DNA of 64,000 nt from Halomonas campaniensis (GCF_014193375.1 NZ_JACHZF010000019.1:16221-80220); one strand, 5' to 3'; shown: positions 30,421-39,263, counted from the first letter of the stretch. Program-made: numbers and translations. Notes: generated by a model not told the origin, from the sequence alone.

Positions 30421-33400
30421 CTACTCGGCGGTCGCCAGCAGGCTGGCGTTGCCACCGGCGGCGGTGGTGTCGATGCACAGGTGGCGCTCCACCACGTAGC
30501 GCTCGGGCGCGATGGTCTGGGTCTCGAGCGGCACGATGGCGCCCTCGCGACCGGCCAGCGCGACGCGCAGCTCCCGGGTCCAGTCGCTGGCCCCCGCGGC
30601 AGCCACGGCCGCGATGCCCTCGACCCGGGTCAGCGTCTCGGCCTCGAGGCTGCCGTCGAGGGCGGCGGCGGGGGCCCCGGCCTCGACCAGCGGCTGCACG
30701 GCCTGGGCAGCGCCCGGGACGACCAGCACCGCCGCGCAGCCCGCGCCGAGGGCCTGCACCGCCTGGGCGATGGCGATCTCCAGGGTCGGCCCCAGGCAGA
30801 GCACCGGTCCCTTGGGATACATCGCCAGGCGGTTGCTCTCCCCGGTGGGCCCCGGCAGCGTCTGGGGCGTCATGTCCAGGGCCGCGGCCTCGGCCAGCGC
30901 TTTGCGAATCACGCCACGCTTCCCCGACAGCGCCTTGCGCAGCACCTCCACCCGGTCGGGTCGCGCCGCCCAGTTGCGCGCGTCCAGGCCGTCCAGGGCC
31001 GCCTGGAGATCGCCCAGGGGCACGGTCTTCCCCGTCGGCGCCTCGTGCTGCTCGGCATCGGCGGTGCGGCGGAAGCGGGTGACATAGAGCGGCCCGCCGG
31101 CCTTGGGCCCGGTGCCCGAGAGCCCCTCGCCGCCGAAGGGCTGGGAGCCGACGATGGCGCCGATCTGGTTGCGGTTGACGTAGATGTTGCCCACATGGAG
31201 CCGCTCGACGATCTGCTGCACGCGGTCGTCGATCCGGGTGTGCAGGCCGAAGGTCAGGCCGTATCCCCGGTCGTTGATCGCGTCGACCACCCTGTCGATG
31301 TCCCGCGCCTTGAAGGTGGCCACGTGCAGGACCGGGCCGAAGATCTCGCGCTCGAGGTCCTCGATGCCCCCGACCTCGACCACCGCCGGGGTGACGAAGG
31401 TGCCGACATCCGGCACCGGCAGCGTCTTGATCACCTTGCCGGCCTTCTGCCGGGCCGTCACATAGTCGCCGATCTCGGTCTGGGCCTCGGCGTCGATCAC
31501 CGGCGAGACGTCGGTGTCGGTGTTCCACGGGTCGCCGATGCTGAGCGCGTCCATGGCGCCGTCGAGCATGTCGAGCAGGCGGTCCCGCGCCTCCTCCTGG
31601 ACGTAGAGCATCCTGAGCGCCGAACAGCGCTGGCCGGCCGACTGGAAGGAGGAGATCAGGATGTCGCGCACCGCCTGCTCGGTCAGCGCCGTGGAGTCGA
31701 CGATCATCGCATTCAGGCCGCCGGTCTCGGCGATCAGCACCGCGTCGGGGCCGGCATTCTGCGCCAGGGCCTGGTGGATGATCTGCGCCACCGGGGTCGA
31801 GCCGGTGAAGCAGACCCCGGCGATGCGCGGATCGCTGGTCAGTGGCCCGCCCACCGTCGGCCCGTCGCCGGGCAGCAGCTGCAGGGCCGCCTCGGGCAGT
31901 CCGGCCTCGCGCATCAGCTCGATGGCGCGGGCGGCGATCAGCGGCGTCTGCTCGGCGGGCTTGGCGAGCACCGCGTTGCCGGCCGCCAGGGCGGCGGCGA
32001 TCTGGCCGGTGAAGATGGCCAGCGGGAAGTTCCACGGGCTGATGCAGACGAAGATGCCGCGGGCGCTGCCGGGCTCCTCCGCCTCCAGCCGTTCGCCCTC
32101 GTTGGCGTAGTAGCGCAGGAAGTCCACCGCCTCGCGCACCTCGGCGATGCCGTCGAACATCATCTTGCCCGCCTCGCGGGTGGTGATCACGGTCAGCTCG
32201 GCGATGTGCTCCTCGTAGAGATCGGCGGTGCGGCGCAGCACCTCGGCCCGCTCCGCCGCCGGCCGCGCCGACCAGTCGCGGAAGCCCTCCTCTGCGGCGT
32301 CGAGGGCGGTCGCGACCTCCTCCGGCGTCGCCTCATGCACCTGGCCGACCACCCGGGAGGTGTCGGCGGGGGAGACGACATCGCGGGCCTCGCCACGGGG
32401 AGCCGGGCTGCCCGCCAGCATCGGGCCGGCGGTCCAGGTGGTGTCGGCGAAGCCCTCCCGCGCCTCGAGCAGCGGCAGGATCGAGGCCGGCTCGTTGATC
32501 CGGTAGCCCCTGGAGTTTCGGCGCTCGGGGGCGAACAGCTCGCCGGGCTGGCGGATCAGCGGGCTCGAGATGGCCTCGCCCAGCTGCTGCATCCCGGCCA
32601 CCGGGTCCTTCGAGACCTCGCTCGGGGGAATCGAGGCGTCCACCACCTGGTTCACGAAGGAGGAGTTGGCCCCGTTCTCCAGCAGGCGGCGTACCAGGTA
32701 GGCCAGCAGGTCGCGGTGGGCGCCCACCGGGGCGTAGATGCGGCAGTGGGTGCCTTCGGCATCCTTGACGATCTGGTGCAGCGACTCGCCCATGCCGTGC
32801 AGGCGCTGGAACTCGTAGCTGTCCTTGTCGTCGCCCGCCATGGCGACCACCGCGGCACAGGTGTGGGCGTTGTGGGTCGCGAACTGCGGGTAGATGCGGT
32901 CGCGCCGGTCGAGCAGCATCTGGGCGCAGGCCATGTAGCTGACGTCGGTGTTGATCTTGCGGGTGAACACCGGGAAGGTCTCGACCCCCATCTCCTGGGA
33001 GAGCTTGATCTCCGTATCCCAGTAGGCCCCCTTGACCAGCCGCACCATGATCCGGCGGTCGTGCCGCTCGGCGAGGTCGTAGAGCGCCTCGATCACCGGC
33101 CCGGCGCGACGCCCGTAGGCCTGCACCACGACCCCGAAGCCGTCCCAGTCCTCGAGGCTGGGGTCGGCCATCAGCGCCTCGATCACATCCAGGGAGAGGT
33201 CCAGCCGGTCCTGCTCCTCGGCGTCGATATTGAAGCCGATATTGGCCTTGGCCGCCTGCCGCACCAGTTCCTGCGCGCGTGGCAGGAGCTCGGCCATCAC
33301 CGTGTCGCGGTGGGTGTATTCATAGCGCGGATGCAGCGCCGAGAGCTTCACCGAGATGCCGGGGCTGCCGCGCACGTCGCCCTTGGCCTGCTTGGCGATG

Positions 33401-34086
33401 GCGGTGATCGCCTTGGCATAGGCCGCGTGGTAGCGACGGGCGTCGGCGTCGGTGCGGGCCGCCTCGCCCAGCATGTCGTAGGAGTAGGTGTAGCCCTGCT
33501 TCTCGAGCTCGCGTGCATTCTTCATGCCCTCCTCGATGGTCTGGCCGAGCACGAACTGGCGGCCGAGGATCTTCATGGACTGGCCCACCGCGGTGCGCAC
33601 CACCGGCTCGCCCATGCGGCGCACCAGGCCGCGCAGGGCCCGCACCGGGCCCTTGGGATCCTCGTCCAGCACCTTGCCGGTCAGCAGCAGGGCCCAGGTG
33701 GAGGCGTTGACCATGGACGACGAGGACTTGCCCAGGTGGGCGCCCCAGTCGGAGGGCTCGATCTTGTCGTGGATCAGGTCGTCGATGGTCTCCGCGTCGG
33801 GCACGCGCAGGAGCGCCTCGGCCAGGCACATGAGACCCACGCCCTCGGCGGTGGAGAGCCCGTACTCGGCCAGGAACGACTCCATCATCGACGGCTTCTT
33901 TTCCTTGCGCACCCGTTCGACGTATTTCGCACCGGCGTCGGCGACCCGGCGGCGCTCTTCCTCCGACAGCCGGAGCTGTCCGACGAGTTCATCCAGCACC
34001 TTGGCCTCGTCGGCCGCATAGCGGGCGCGGATGCGCGCACGGGATTCGCTGATGGCGTCATGGGGGTGAAGGTCTGCTTTGTTCAT
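30421..34086 (-). CDS. putA: bifunctional proline dehydrogenase/L-glutamate gamma-semialdehyde dehydrogenase PutA (long form, putA1)
   Basis: The 1221-residue enzyme oxidises proline to glutamate in two steps. The proline dehydrogenase barrel spans about residues 130-450 (LVKGAYWDTEIK, FATHNAHT, RLHGMGESL, RRLLENGANSSF). The glutamate-semialdehyde dehydrogenase domain spans about 530-1000, with catalytic Cys821 in SAGQRCSALR. An ALDH-like C-terminal domain follows, ending DTTAAGGNASLLATAE. There is no ribbon-helix-helix domain at the N-terminus, so it is a type B enzyme that cannot self-repress. The start MNKADLHPHDAI was chosen; the open frame above it is not conserved. It follows putP1. Confidence 0.95.
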   Translation of the reverse strand: MNKADLHPHDAISESRARIRARYAADEAKVLDELVGQLRLSEEERRRVADAGAKYVERVRKEKKPSMMESFLAEYGLSTAEGVGLMCLAEALLRVPDAETIDDLIHDKIEPSDWGAHLGKSSSSMVNASTWALLLTGKVLDEDPKGPVRALRGLVRRMGEPVVRTAVGQSMKILGRQFVLGQTIEEGMKNARELEKQGYTYSYDMLGEAARTDADARRYHAAYAKAITAIAKQAKGDVRGSPGISVKLSALHPRYEYTHRDTVMAELLPRAQELVRQAAKANIGFNIDAEEQDRLDLSLDVIEALMADPSLEDWDGFGVVVQAYGRRAGPVIEALYDLAERHDRRIMVRLVKGAYWDTEIKLSQEMGVETFPVFTRKINTDVSYMACAQMLLDRRDRIYPQFATHNAHTCAAVVAMAGDDKDSYEFQRLHGMGESLHQIVKDAEGTHCRIYAPVGAHRDLLAYLVRRLLENGANSSFVNQVVDASIPPSEVSKDPVAGMQQLGEAISSPLIRQPGELFAPERRNSRGYRINEPASILPLLEAREGFADTTWTAGPMLAGSPAPRGEARDVVSPADTSRVVGQVHEATPEEVATALDAAEEGFRDWSARPAAERAEVLRRTADLYEEHIAELTVITTREAGKMMFDGIAEVREAVDFLRYYANEGERLEAEEPGSARGIFVCISPWNFPLAIFTGQIAAALAAGNAVLAKPAEQTPLIAARAIELMREAGLPEAALQLLPGDGPTVGGPLTSDPRIAGVCFTGSTPVAQIIHQALAQNAGPDAVLIAETGGLNAMIVDSTALTEQAVRDILISSFQSAGQRCSALRMLYVQEEARDRLLDMLDGAMDALSIGDPWNTDTDVSPVIDAEAQTEIGDYVTARQKAGKVIKTLPVPDVGTFVTPAVVEVGGIEDLEREIFGPVLHVATFKARDIDRVVDAINDRGYGLTFGLHTRIDDRVQQIVERLHVGNIYVNRNQIGAIVGSQPFGGEGLSGTGPKAGGPLYVTRFRRTADAEQHEAPTGKTVPLGDLQAALDGLDARNWAARPDRVEVLRKALSGKRGVIRKALAEAAALDMTPQTLPGPTGESNRLAMYPKGPVLCLGPTLEIAIAQAVQALGAGCAAVLVVPGAAQAVQPLVEAGAPAAALDGSLEAETLTRVEGIAAVAAAGASDWTRELRVALAGREGAIVPLETQTIAPERYVVERHLCIDTTAAGGNASLLATAE

Positions 34087-34187
34087 GCTCGAACTCCCTG
34101 GGGTTCCGACACGCCGCGTCGAGGCGACGCCGGAAAGGGCTCCCGCAGGACCCCTTTCATCACGTTGATGGCGTGTTGCGCGCTCTG

Positions 34188-35678
34188 TTAGCGAGTGATG
34201 TGCTGGTATTCGCCGGCATCGGCGGTGGCTCTGCTCACCACCACGATGGCGATCATGGCCGCGATGAAGCCGGGAATGATCTCGTAGACGCCGGGTCCGC
34301 CCATGAAGGAGCCGTTCCAGCCCAGCGAGATCCAGATCATGACGGTGGCGGCACCCACCACCATGCCGGCAATCGCGCCGGCCCCGTTGGTGCGCGGCCA
34401 CATCAGCGACAGGATGATCAGCGGGCCGAACGCCGCACCGAAGCCGGCCCAGGCGTTACTGACCAGTCCCAGCACCTGGGAGTTCTCGTCGGAGGCGATG
34501 ACGGCGGCCACCAGGCCGACGAGCACCACGCAGACCCGGCCAACCGCCACGGTCTCCTTATCGCTGGCCTCCTTGCGCAGGAACAGGCGATAGAAGTCCT
34601 CGGTGAGGGAGGAGGACGACACCAGCAGCTGACTGGAGATGGTGCTCATGATCGCGGCCAGCAGGGCCGCATAGAGGAAGCCCGTGACCAGCGGGTGGAA
34701 CAGCAGGTTCGCCAGGATGATGAAGATGGTCTCCGGGTCCTGGACATCCAGGCCGTTGCGCACCGCATAGGCGCGGCCGAATATCCCCAGGGAGATCGCG
34801 CCGATCAGGGAGATCGCCATCCAGCTCATGCCGATGTTGCGGGCAACGGGCACATCCTTGAGGGAGCGGATGGCCATGAAGCGCACGATGATGTGTGGCT
34901 GCCCGAAATATCCCAGCCCCCAGGTGACCGCCGAGAGCCAGCCGACGAAGGTCAGTCCCGCCGTCCATGACAGCAGCGTGGTATCAACGCTATTCAGGGT
35001 CTCGGACGCCTGGGCGAAGCCGCCGCCGCCTTCACCGAAGAGCACCACCGCCGGCATGATCACCAGCGCCAGCATCATGATGCAGCCCTGCACGAAGTCC
35101 GTCAGGCTCACGGCCAGGAAGCCGCCGACGACGGTATAGATCAGCACCACGCCCAGGGTGATCACCACGCCCATGGCATAGTCGCTCATGCCACCGAAGT
35201 TGTAGATGCCCGAGAACGCGCTCTCGAACAGCTTGCCGCCGGCCACCAGACCGGAGGCCGTGTAGACCGCGAAGAAGATGACGATCACCACGGCCGATAC
35301 CGTGCGCAGGGAGAGCGCCCGGGTCGGGAAGCGGTTGGCCAGGAACTCCGGGATGGTGATGGCGTTGCCGTAGTGAACCGTCTGTTCACGGAGGCGAGGT
35401 GCGACCAGGGTCCAGTTGAAGAACGCGCCCACGAGCAGGCCGATACCGATCCAGGCCGAGCCCAGGCCGGAAACGAACAGCGCCCCGGGCAGGCCCAGCA
35501 GCAGCCAGCCGCTCATGTCCGAGGCCCCGGCCGACAGGGCCGCCACCTGGGGGCTGAGGGCGCGGCCACCCAGCATGTAGTCCTCGGACGAGGACGTGGA
35601 CTTGCGCATGGCATAGACGCCGATGGCGATCATCAGCGCAAAGTAGCCAAACAGGCTTATCCAGACTCCAGTAGCCAT
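34188..35678 (-). CDS. putP: sodium/proline symporter PutP (putP1)
   Basis: The 496-residue membrane protein belongs to the sodium/solute symporter family (13 helices). It has the PutP motifs SSEDYMLGGRALSPQVAALSAGASDMSGWLLLGLPGA, GGFLAVSLTDFVQG and AWAGFGAAFGPLIILSLMWPR. It imports proline with Na+. The start at 35678 follows GGAGGT at six-base spacing; an ATG further upstream is rejected. It lies 101 bp before putA1, so the two form an operon. The leader has two hairpins and an AAN tract. Confidence 0.95.
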   Translation of the reverse strand: MATGVWISLFGYFALMIAIGVYAMRKSTSSSEDYMLGGRALSPQVAALSAGASDMSGWLLLGLPGALFVSGLGSAWIGIGLLVGAFFNWTLVAPRLREQTVHYGNAITIPEFLANRFPTRALSLRTVSAVVIVIFFAVYTASGLVAGGKLFESAFSGIYNFGGMSDYAMGVVITLGVVLIYTVVGGFLAVSLTDFVQGCIMMLALVIMPAVVLFGEGGGGFAQASETLNSVDTTLLSWTAGLTFVGWLSAVTWGLGYFGQPHIIVRFMAIRSLKDVPVARNIGMSWMAISLIGAISLGIFGRAYAVRNGLDVQDPETIFIILANLLFHPLVTGFLYAALLAAIMSTISSQLLVSSSSLTEDFYRLFLRKEASDKETVAVGRVCVVLVGLVAAVIASDENSQVLGLVSNAWAGFGAAFGPLIILSLMWPRTNGAGAIAGMVVGAATVMIWISLGWNGSFMGGPGVYEIIPGFIAAMIAIVVVSRATADAGEYQHITR

Positions 35679-36239
35679 GAAATACCTCCAGTTCATTGGG
35701 CCGGAGCGGGCTCCGGCCGGATAACGCATCTACCGTTGGGAGTCCGGTAGCGGCGCGCGTTTATTGTTGTCACTTCGCTTTCGTCATGCGCAACGGGGCG
35801 CTGCCGCCTGTCACGCCAGGGGTTACTGCTCGATGCTTGCCTCCTGTCGCTCGTCCCTGGTTCAGGGCGTTGTGGGATGGGATGCCTTCGGTGCTGCCGG
35901 ATTGGCCGGGTTCTTGCTCAGTTTAAAGGCGTCGATGAAAAGCGTAGCAGTCGAGCCGGGTCACGTCGGCTCGTGCAGGGGGAAGCAGGGTAGAGGCATC
36001 GAAGGGGCCGGCCGATGGGGCAGGCCGGCCAGGGAGGAGGGCGTCTGGTGGCATGATCCCGTTGCGGCGATCCGGCGGGTAGCGCTCGACATGTCGAGCC
36101 CCCTTTCATGAAAAATGTAGTACTGATACTAGCGCGTATCGAGAGGCCGCAGCATTTCACGCTGTGTGGACGGTGCCTAGGGCCAGAGGATGGGGCGGGC
36201 GGCCCACATGCCGGTACCGCCTTTGCGCCTGCCAACGCA
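35679..36239. other. leader and intergenic region upstream of putP1
   Basis: No gene is supported. Near putP1 lie two hairpins, 35699-35718 (arms GGCCGGAGC/GCTCCGGCC) and 35730-35750 (arms CTACCG/CGGTAG). An AAC-AAT-AAA tract lies on the minus strand at 35760-35770. A 16-bp perfect palindrome GCTCGACATGTCGAGC lies at 36084-36099, and a 10-bp one (TTTCATGAAA) at 36104-36113. The promoter of putP1 should be here but no convincing -35/-10 pair was found. Confidence 0.55.
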
Positions 36240-36266
36240 ACGAGGCCCGCCGGTGGCGGGCCTCGT
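36240..36266 (-). terminator. terminator-like hairpin after ompW1
   Basis: A perfect 12-bp stem (ACGAGGCCCGCC/GGCGGGCCTCGT) with a three-base loop starts 18 bp after the ompW1 stop. The tail on the minus strand is T-poor. Confidence 0.6.
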
Positions 36267-36284
36267 CGTGGCGCGAAGGGGGGA

Positions 36285-36947
36285 TCAGAAGCGGTAGCTG
36301 ATACCGCCCATCACCACCCAGGGGTCGATCTCGACCTTGCCGACGCCGACACCTTCAACCTTGGCATCGGTGTCGATATCGAGATACCAGGCGGCGGCGT
36401 TGAGCGCCCAGTTGTCGTTGATCAGCAGGTCGACGCCCACCTGGCCGGCGGCGCCCCAGGAGTCATCCAGCTCCAGGTTCAGGGCCGTGCCGTTAGCCAG
36501 CGAGACTTCTTCATCAGAGAAGCGGGTGTAGTTGACGCCCACGCCGACGTAGGGCTGCACGCTGGCCGCGGTGCCGCCCAGCGGGTAGTACTGCACGGTC
36601 AGGGTCGGCGGCAGATGCTTGGTGGAGCCAGACGCTGCACCGTCACCCAGGGTGAAACTGTGCTTGAACTGCTCGGCGGCCAGCAGCTCGACGCCGATCT
36701 TGTCGTGGAAGCGATAGCCCAGGGTAAAGGCGAAGCGGGTATCGTCGTCGACATTGGTACCTACGATGACGCCATCACCCAGCAGCGGGCTGAGGTCCAG
36801 ATTGCCGTTATCACTCTTGGGGGCCACCTTGGCCACGCCCAGGCGGGTAAAGAAGTCGCCGGCGCCGTAGGCCAGGGCCTGGGTGCTGGTGGTAAAGGCG
36901 GCGGCGGCCAGGCCGGCGGCCAGCAGGGTGGGGAGGTGCTTGCGCAT
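36285..36947 (-). CDS. OmpW family outer membrane protein (ompW1)
   Basis: The 220-residue protein has a signal peptide of 26 residues (MRKHLPTLLAAGLAAAAFTT... to QALA) followed by YGAGDFFTRLGVA. It is predicted to be an eight-stranded beta-barrel with VQPYVGVGVNYTRFSDEE and the C-terminal assembly signal SYRF. OmpW proteins form narrow channels for hydrophobic compounds and osmotic or oxygen response. It is the most divergent of three tandem paralogues and has a distinct upstream site of FNR type (37047-37060). Confidence 0.92.
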   Translation of the reverse strand: MRKHLPTLLAAGLAAAAFTTSTQALAYGAGDFFTRLGVAKVAPKSDNGNLDLSPLLGDGVIVGTNVDDDTRFAFTLGYRFHDKIGVELLAAEQFKHSFTLGDGAASGSTKHLPPTLTVQYYPLGGTAASVQPYVGVGVNYTRFSDEEVSLANGTALNLELDDSWGAAGQVGVDLLINDNWALNAAAWYLDIDTDAKVEGVGVGKVEIDPWVVMGGISYRF

Positions 36948-37019
36948 GGGGCGGCTCCTTGAGGTTCCGGGTTCAGCGTTGTGGTCTAGCCAGTCCCTGG
37001 CCTGCCAGGGTGACGGGAA

Positions 37020-37060
37020 GTTTAATCAAGCTGCCCGGGAACTTTCTTGACGTCGGTCAA
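37020..37060 (-). promoter_or_regulatory. FNR/Anr-like activated promoter of ompW1
   Basis: TTGAC-GTCG-GTCAA at 37047-37060 is a perfect dyad close to the FNR/Anr consensus TTGAT-N4-ATCAA. A TTAAAC -10 candidate lies at 37020-37025 (minus strand). The dyad centre is about 41 bp upstream of the predicted start site, the usual distance for an FNR class II activator. E. coli ompW is FNR-controlled, which supports the reading. Confidence 0.5.
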
Positions 37061-37120
37061 GTGATGTTGCAACGCACAAGGGCGGGAGCCCGGAAATAGC
37101 GATACAAGAAGGAGACAAAA

Positions 37121-37155
37121 AAGGACGCCGCCGGGCTGGGCCCGGCGGCGTCCTT
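37121..37155 (-). terminator. intrinsic terminator of ompW2
   Basis: A 16-bp perfect stem (AAGGACGCCGCCGGGC and its complement) with a TGG loop is followed on the minus strand by TTTTGT, extending to a run of six T. It is the best intrinsic terminator in the window. Confidence 0.85.
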
Positions 37156-37193
37156 CGTGACGGCGGATTACCGCAGACGTTGCGCTGCGCGGA

Positions 37194-37787
37194 TCAGAAG
37201 CGCAGGGTCACGCCACCGCCGATGGTCATCGGGTCGATCTTGGCGGTGCCGATGCGCTCGCCGCCGACGGAGATACGCGAGTCGACGTCGGCGTAGTTGG
37301 CGAAGCCGTTGAGCATCAGGTTGTCGGTGATGGCGAGGTCCACGCCCACCTGGCCCACGGCGCCGTAGCTGCGACGGGCGTCCACGCCTTCCGGCTCGCC
37401 GGAGAAGCGGGTGTAGTTGAGGCCGGCGCCCACGTAGGGCTGCACGCGGGAGTCCAGGCCGCCCATGGGGTAGTAGTTGACCAGCAGGTTGACCGGCATC
37501 CGGTCGATGGTGCCGCCCAGAGCACCCGCAGAGAACTCATGCTCGATCTTCTCGGAGCCGTTGAGCTCCACGCCGACCTTGTCGTGGAACAGGTAGCCGG
37601 CGCCGAGGGTGAAGCCGGTCTCGCCGCTGCTGACGCCGTCGAGCACGCCGTTGTCGGAGCGGGTATCGGACTTGGCGAAGCCGCCACGCACGAAGGTGTC
37701 GCCGGCGCTGTAGGCCAGGGCGGCCTGGCTTGCGAAGGCGCAGCTGGCGGCGATGGCGGCCGCGGTGATCAGTCGAGTGGTGCGCAT
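37194..37787 (-). CDS. OmpW family outer membrane protein (ompW2)
   Basis: The 197-residue protein has a signal peptide of 25 residues (MRTTRLITAAAIAASCAFASQ... to AALA). The mature barrel contains VNYYPMGGLDSRVQPYVGAGLNY and ends in TLRF. It is very close to the neighbouring ompW3, which has VNYYPMGGMDSRVQPYVGAGLNY, so the two arose by tandem duplication. The family includes AlkL, which admits alkanes and fatty acids. Its promoter carries a PsrA-like dyad next to TATAAT. Confidence 0.92.
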   Translation of the reverse strand: MRTTRLITAAAIAASCAFASQAALAYSAGDTFVRGGFAKSDTRSDNGVLDGVSSGETGFTLGAGYLFHDKVGVELNGSEKIEHEFSAGALGGTIDRMPVNLLVNYYPMGGLDSRVQPYVGAGLNYTRFSGEPEGVDARRSYGAVGQVGVDLAITDNLMLNGFANYADVDSRISVGGERIGTAKIDPMTIGGGVTLRF

Positions 37788-37856
37788 ATGGGGATCCTCC
37801 CTGTTGCTTCACGCGAAGTCGCGTTGCCGGAGCGTCCGGCATCCTGTGACCAAGGT

Positions 37857-37876
37857 ATTATACGAAACACTGTTTC
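37857..37876 (-). promoter_or_regulatory. ompW2 promoter with PsrA-like operator
   Basis: A perfect -10 TATAAT (minus strand) at 37857-37862 abuts a dyad GAAACACTGTTTC at 37864-37876 within the -35/-10 spacer, where a bound repressor would block RNA polymerase. The dyad fits the PsrA pattern [G/C]AAAC-N3-GTTT[G/C]. Confidence 0.55.
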
Positions 37877-37953
37877 CAAATGTCTCGTCACGAGTGGTCA
37901 ACAATTGTGAAAGTTCTTTTCCGCGGGCGCGCAGGGGAGGGAGCGGACACGAA

Positions 37954-37977
37954 GGCGCCGGGCAGGAGCCCGGCGCC
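37954..37977 (-). terminator. hairpin after ompW3
   Basis: Arms GGCGCCGGGC and GCCCGGCGCC enclose an AGGA loop shortly after the ompW3 stop. No T-run follows. Confidence 0.55.
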
Positions 37978-37994
37978 AGGATAGGCGGGAGTGA

Positions 37995-38609
37995 TCAGAA
38001 GCGGTAGGTGATGCCGCCGCCGATGGTCATGGGGTCAATCTTGGCCTCGCCGATGTCGGTACCGCCCAGGCGCACGTCGGCGGAGACGTCGGCGTAGCTG
38101 ACGAAGCCGTTGAGCATCAGGCCCTGGGCCACGGCCAGGTCCACGCCCAGCTGGCCGATGGCTCCATAGCTGCGGCGGACGTCCAGTCCCTCGAGCTCCT
38201 CGCCGGAGAAGCGGGTGTAGTTGAGGCCGGCGCCCACGTAGGGCTGGACCCGGGAATCCATGCCGCCCATGGGGTAGTAGTTGACCATCAGGTTGATCGG
38301 CATCCGATCGACGCTGCCGATGGGGCCTCCAGCGAGGGTGAGGTCATGTTCGACCTTCTCCTGGCCGCTGAGCTCGATGCCCAGCCTGTCGGTCAGGAGG
38401 TACCCTACGCCGTAGTAGAGGCCCCGCTCGTCGGAGACATCCAGGCGCAGGTTGTCGGCCGTCAGGTCGCCATTGTTGGACTTGACGTCGGTCTGGGCGA
38501 TGCCGCCGCGAACGAAGATATCCCCGGCGCTGTAGGCCAGGGCCATCTGGCTGGCCATGGCACAGCCGGCGGCGATGGCGGTGACGGTCAGGAGATTGGT
38601 TCTTTTCAT
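37995..38609 (-). CDS. OmpW family outer membrane protein (ompW3)
   Basis: The 204-residue protein has a 25-residue signal peptide (MKRTNLLTVTAIAAGCAMASQ...) followed by YSAGDIFVRGGIAQTD. The barrel ends in TYRF. It is the close paralogue of ompW2 and shares the promoter dyad layout. The start at 38609 was chosen; the long upstream frame to 38897 is not conserved. An AGAGGA ribosome-binding site precedes it. Confidence 0.92.
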   Translation of the reverse strand: MKRTNLLTVTAIAAGCAMASQMALAYSAGDIFVRGGIAQTDVKSNNGDLTADNLRLDVSDERGLYYGVGYLLTDRLGIELSGQEKVEHDLTLAGGPIGSVDRMPINLMVNYYPMGGMDSRVQPYVGAGLNYTRFSGEELEGLDVRRSYGAIGQLGVDLAVAQGLMLNGFVSYADVSADVRLGGTDIGEAKIDPMTIGGGITYRF

Positions 38610-38691
38610 CGGGTCGTTCCTCTCGTCGAGCTTGGTCGTCGTTCTGGGCGGCAGCGTCGTGCCTGAGGTCCTGCATTCCTGTACAAGTATG

Positions 38692-38710
38692 ACTATAGAA
38701 ACGATGTTTG
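38692..38710 (-). promoter_or_regulatory. ompW3 promoter with PsrA-like operator
   Basis: TATAGT (minus strand) at 38692-38697 directly abuts GAAACGATGTTTG at 38698-38710, the same geometry as at ompW2. The dyad matches [G/C]AAAC-N3-GTTT[G/C] exactly. Confidence 0.55.
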
Positions 38711-38908
38711 CAAAAGTCCTGTAAAGTTTTTCGATGGCGCCCATAGCCGCCCATGACTCGCGGCCATGGGCAGGCGCGGGCCCTTTGGGGGCGTTCGGCC
38801 CCGTTGTCGGGCATCGGGCTTGTACAACACTTGACGCGGCGCAGCGTCGGGGCTCGCGAGAACGGCGGGAATCGTCTTGACTGAAGAGACCTGACAAGGA
38901 GAGCGCAG

Positions 38909-39205
38909 ATGAGACGCGAGATGTCCCTCCGGCACCCGGCGTGGCGCGAGGCCGTTCCCCTGCTGGTCGCCGCCGGCCTGGCGGTCTGGCTGCTGCTGCA
39001 GCCGCAGCTGGTCAGTGGCCTGGCGATGCCGCTGCGCCTGCCGGTGATCCTGCTGGGCGCCTGGTCGCTGGGCGCGGCCTTCATGCGCCCGCTGGGGCTG
39101 GTGCCGCGGCGCCACTGGCAGCGCCGGGCCACCTCGCCCCCCTGGAGCCTGGCGGCGCTGGTGCTGTTCACCCTGGTGCTGCTGGTGCGCGCCGCGATGA
39201 CATGA
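38909..39205 (+). CDS. small membrane protein (YbgE-like layout, tentative)
   Basis: The 98-residue protein has three predicted hydrophobic helices (PLLVAAGLAVWLLL, PVILLGAWSLGAAF, SLAALVLFTLVLLVRA). The middle motif GAAFMRPLGLVPRRHW resembles the cyd-operon protein YbgE, but no cyd genes are nearby, so the call is tentative. AAGGAG precedes the start. It faces away from ompW3 and toward putP2. Confidence 0.6.
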   Translation: MRREMSLRHPAWREAVPLLVAAGLAVWLLLQPQLVSGLAMPLRLPVILLGAWSLGAAFMRPLGLVPRRHWQRRATSPPWSLAALVLFTLVLLVRAAMT

Positions 39206-39231
39206 CGCCCCGCGTATGCCGAGGCCGACAT

Positions 39232-39263
39232 GCAGGAAGCCGCCCCGAGGGGCGGCTTCCTGC
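39232..39263. terminator. hairpin between small membrane gene and putP2
   Basis: A 15-bp perfect stem (GCAGGAAGCCGCCCC and its complement) with a GA loop lies between convergent genes. No T-run on either strand. Confidence 0.6.

Noticed and set aside
30481..34191. 1236-residue plus-strand frame opposite putA1
   Set aside because: Antisense to PutA, which has all expected catalytic motifs; same codon-bias artefact.
34087..34401. longer PutA1 start at 34401
   Set aside because: The added residues are antisense-like to putP1's 3' end and match no RHH domain; MNKADLHPHDAI fits the family start.
36050..36080. sigma-54 promoter near TGGCATGATCCCGTTGC
   Set aside because: GG-to-GC spacing is 12 bases rather than the strict 10, so it cannot be a -24/-12 promoter.
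37917..38000. CRISPR or tandem repeats in the ompW region
   Set aside because: The repeats seen are gene paralogy and terminator hairpins, with no regularly spaced direct repeats.
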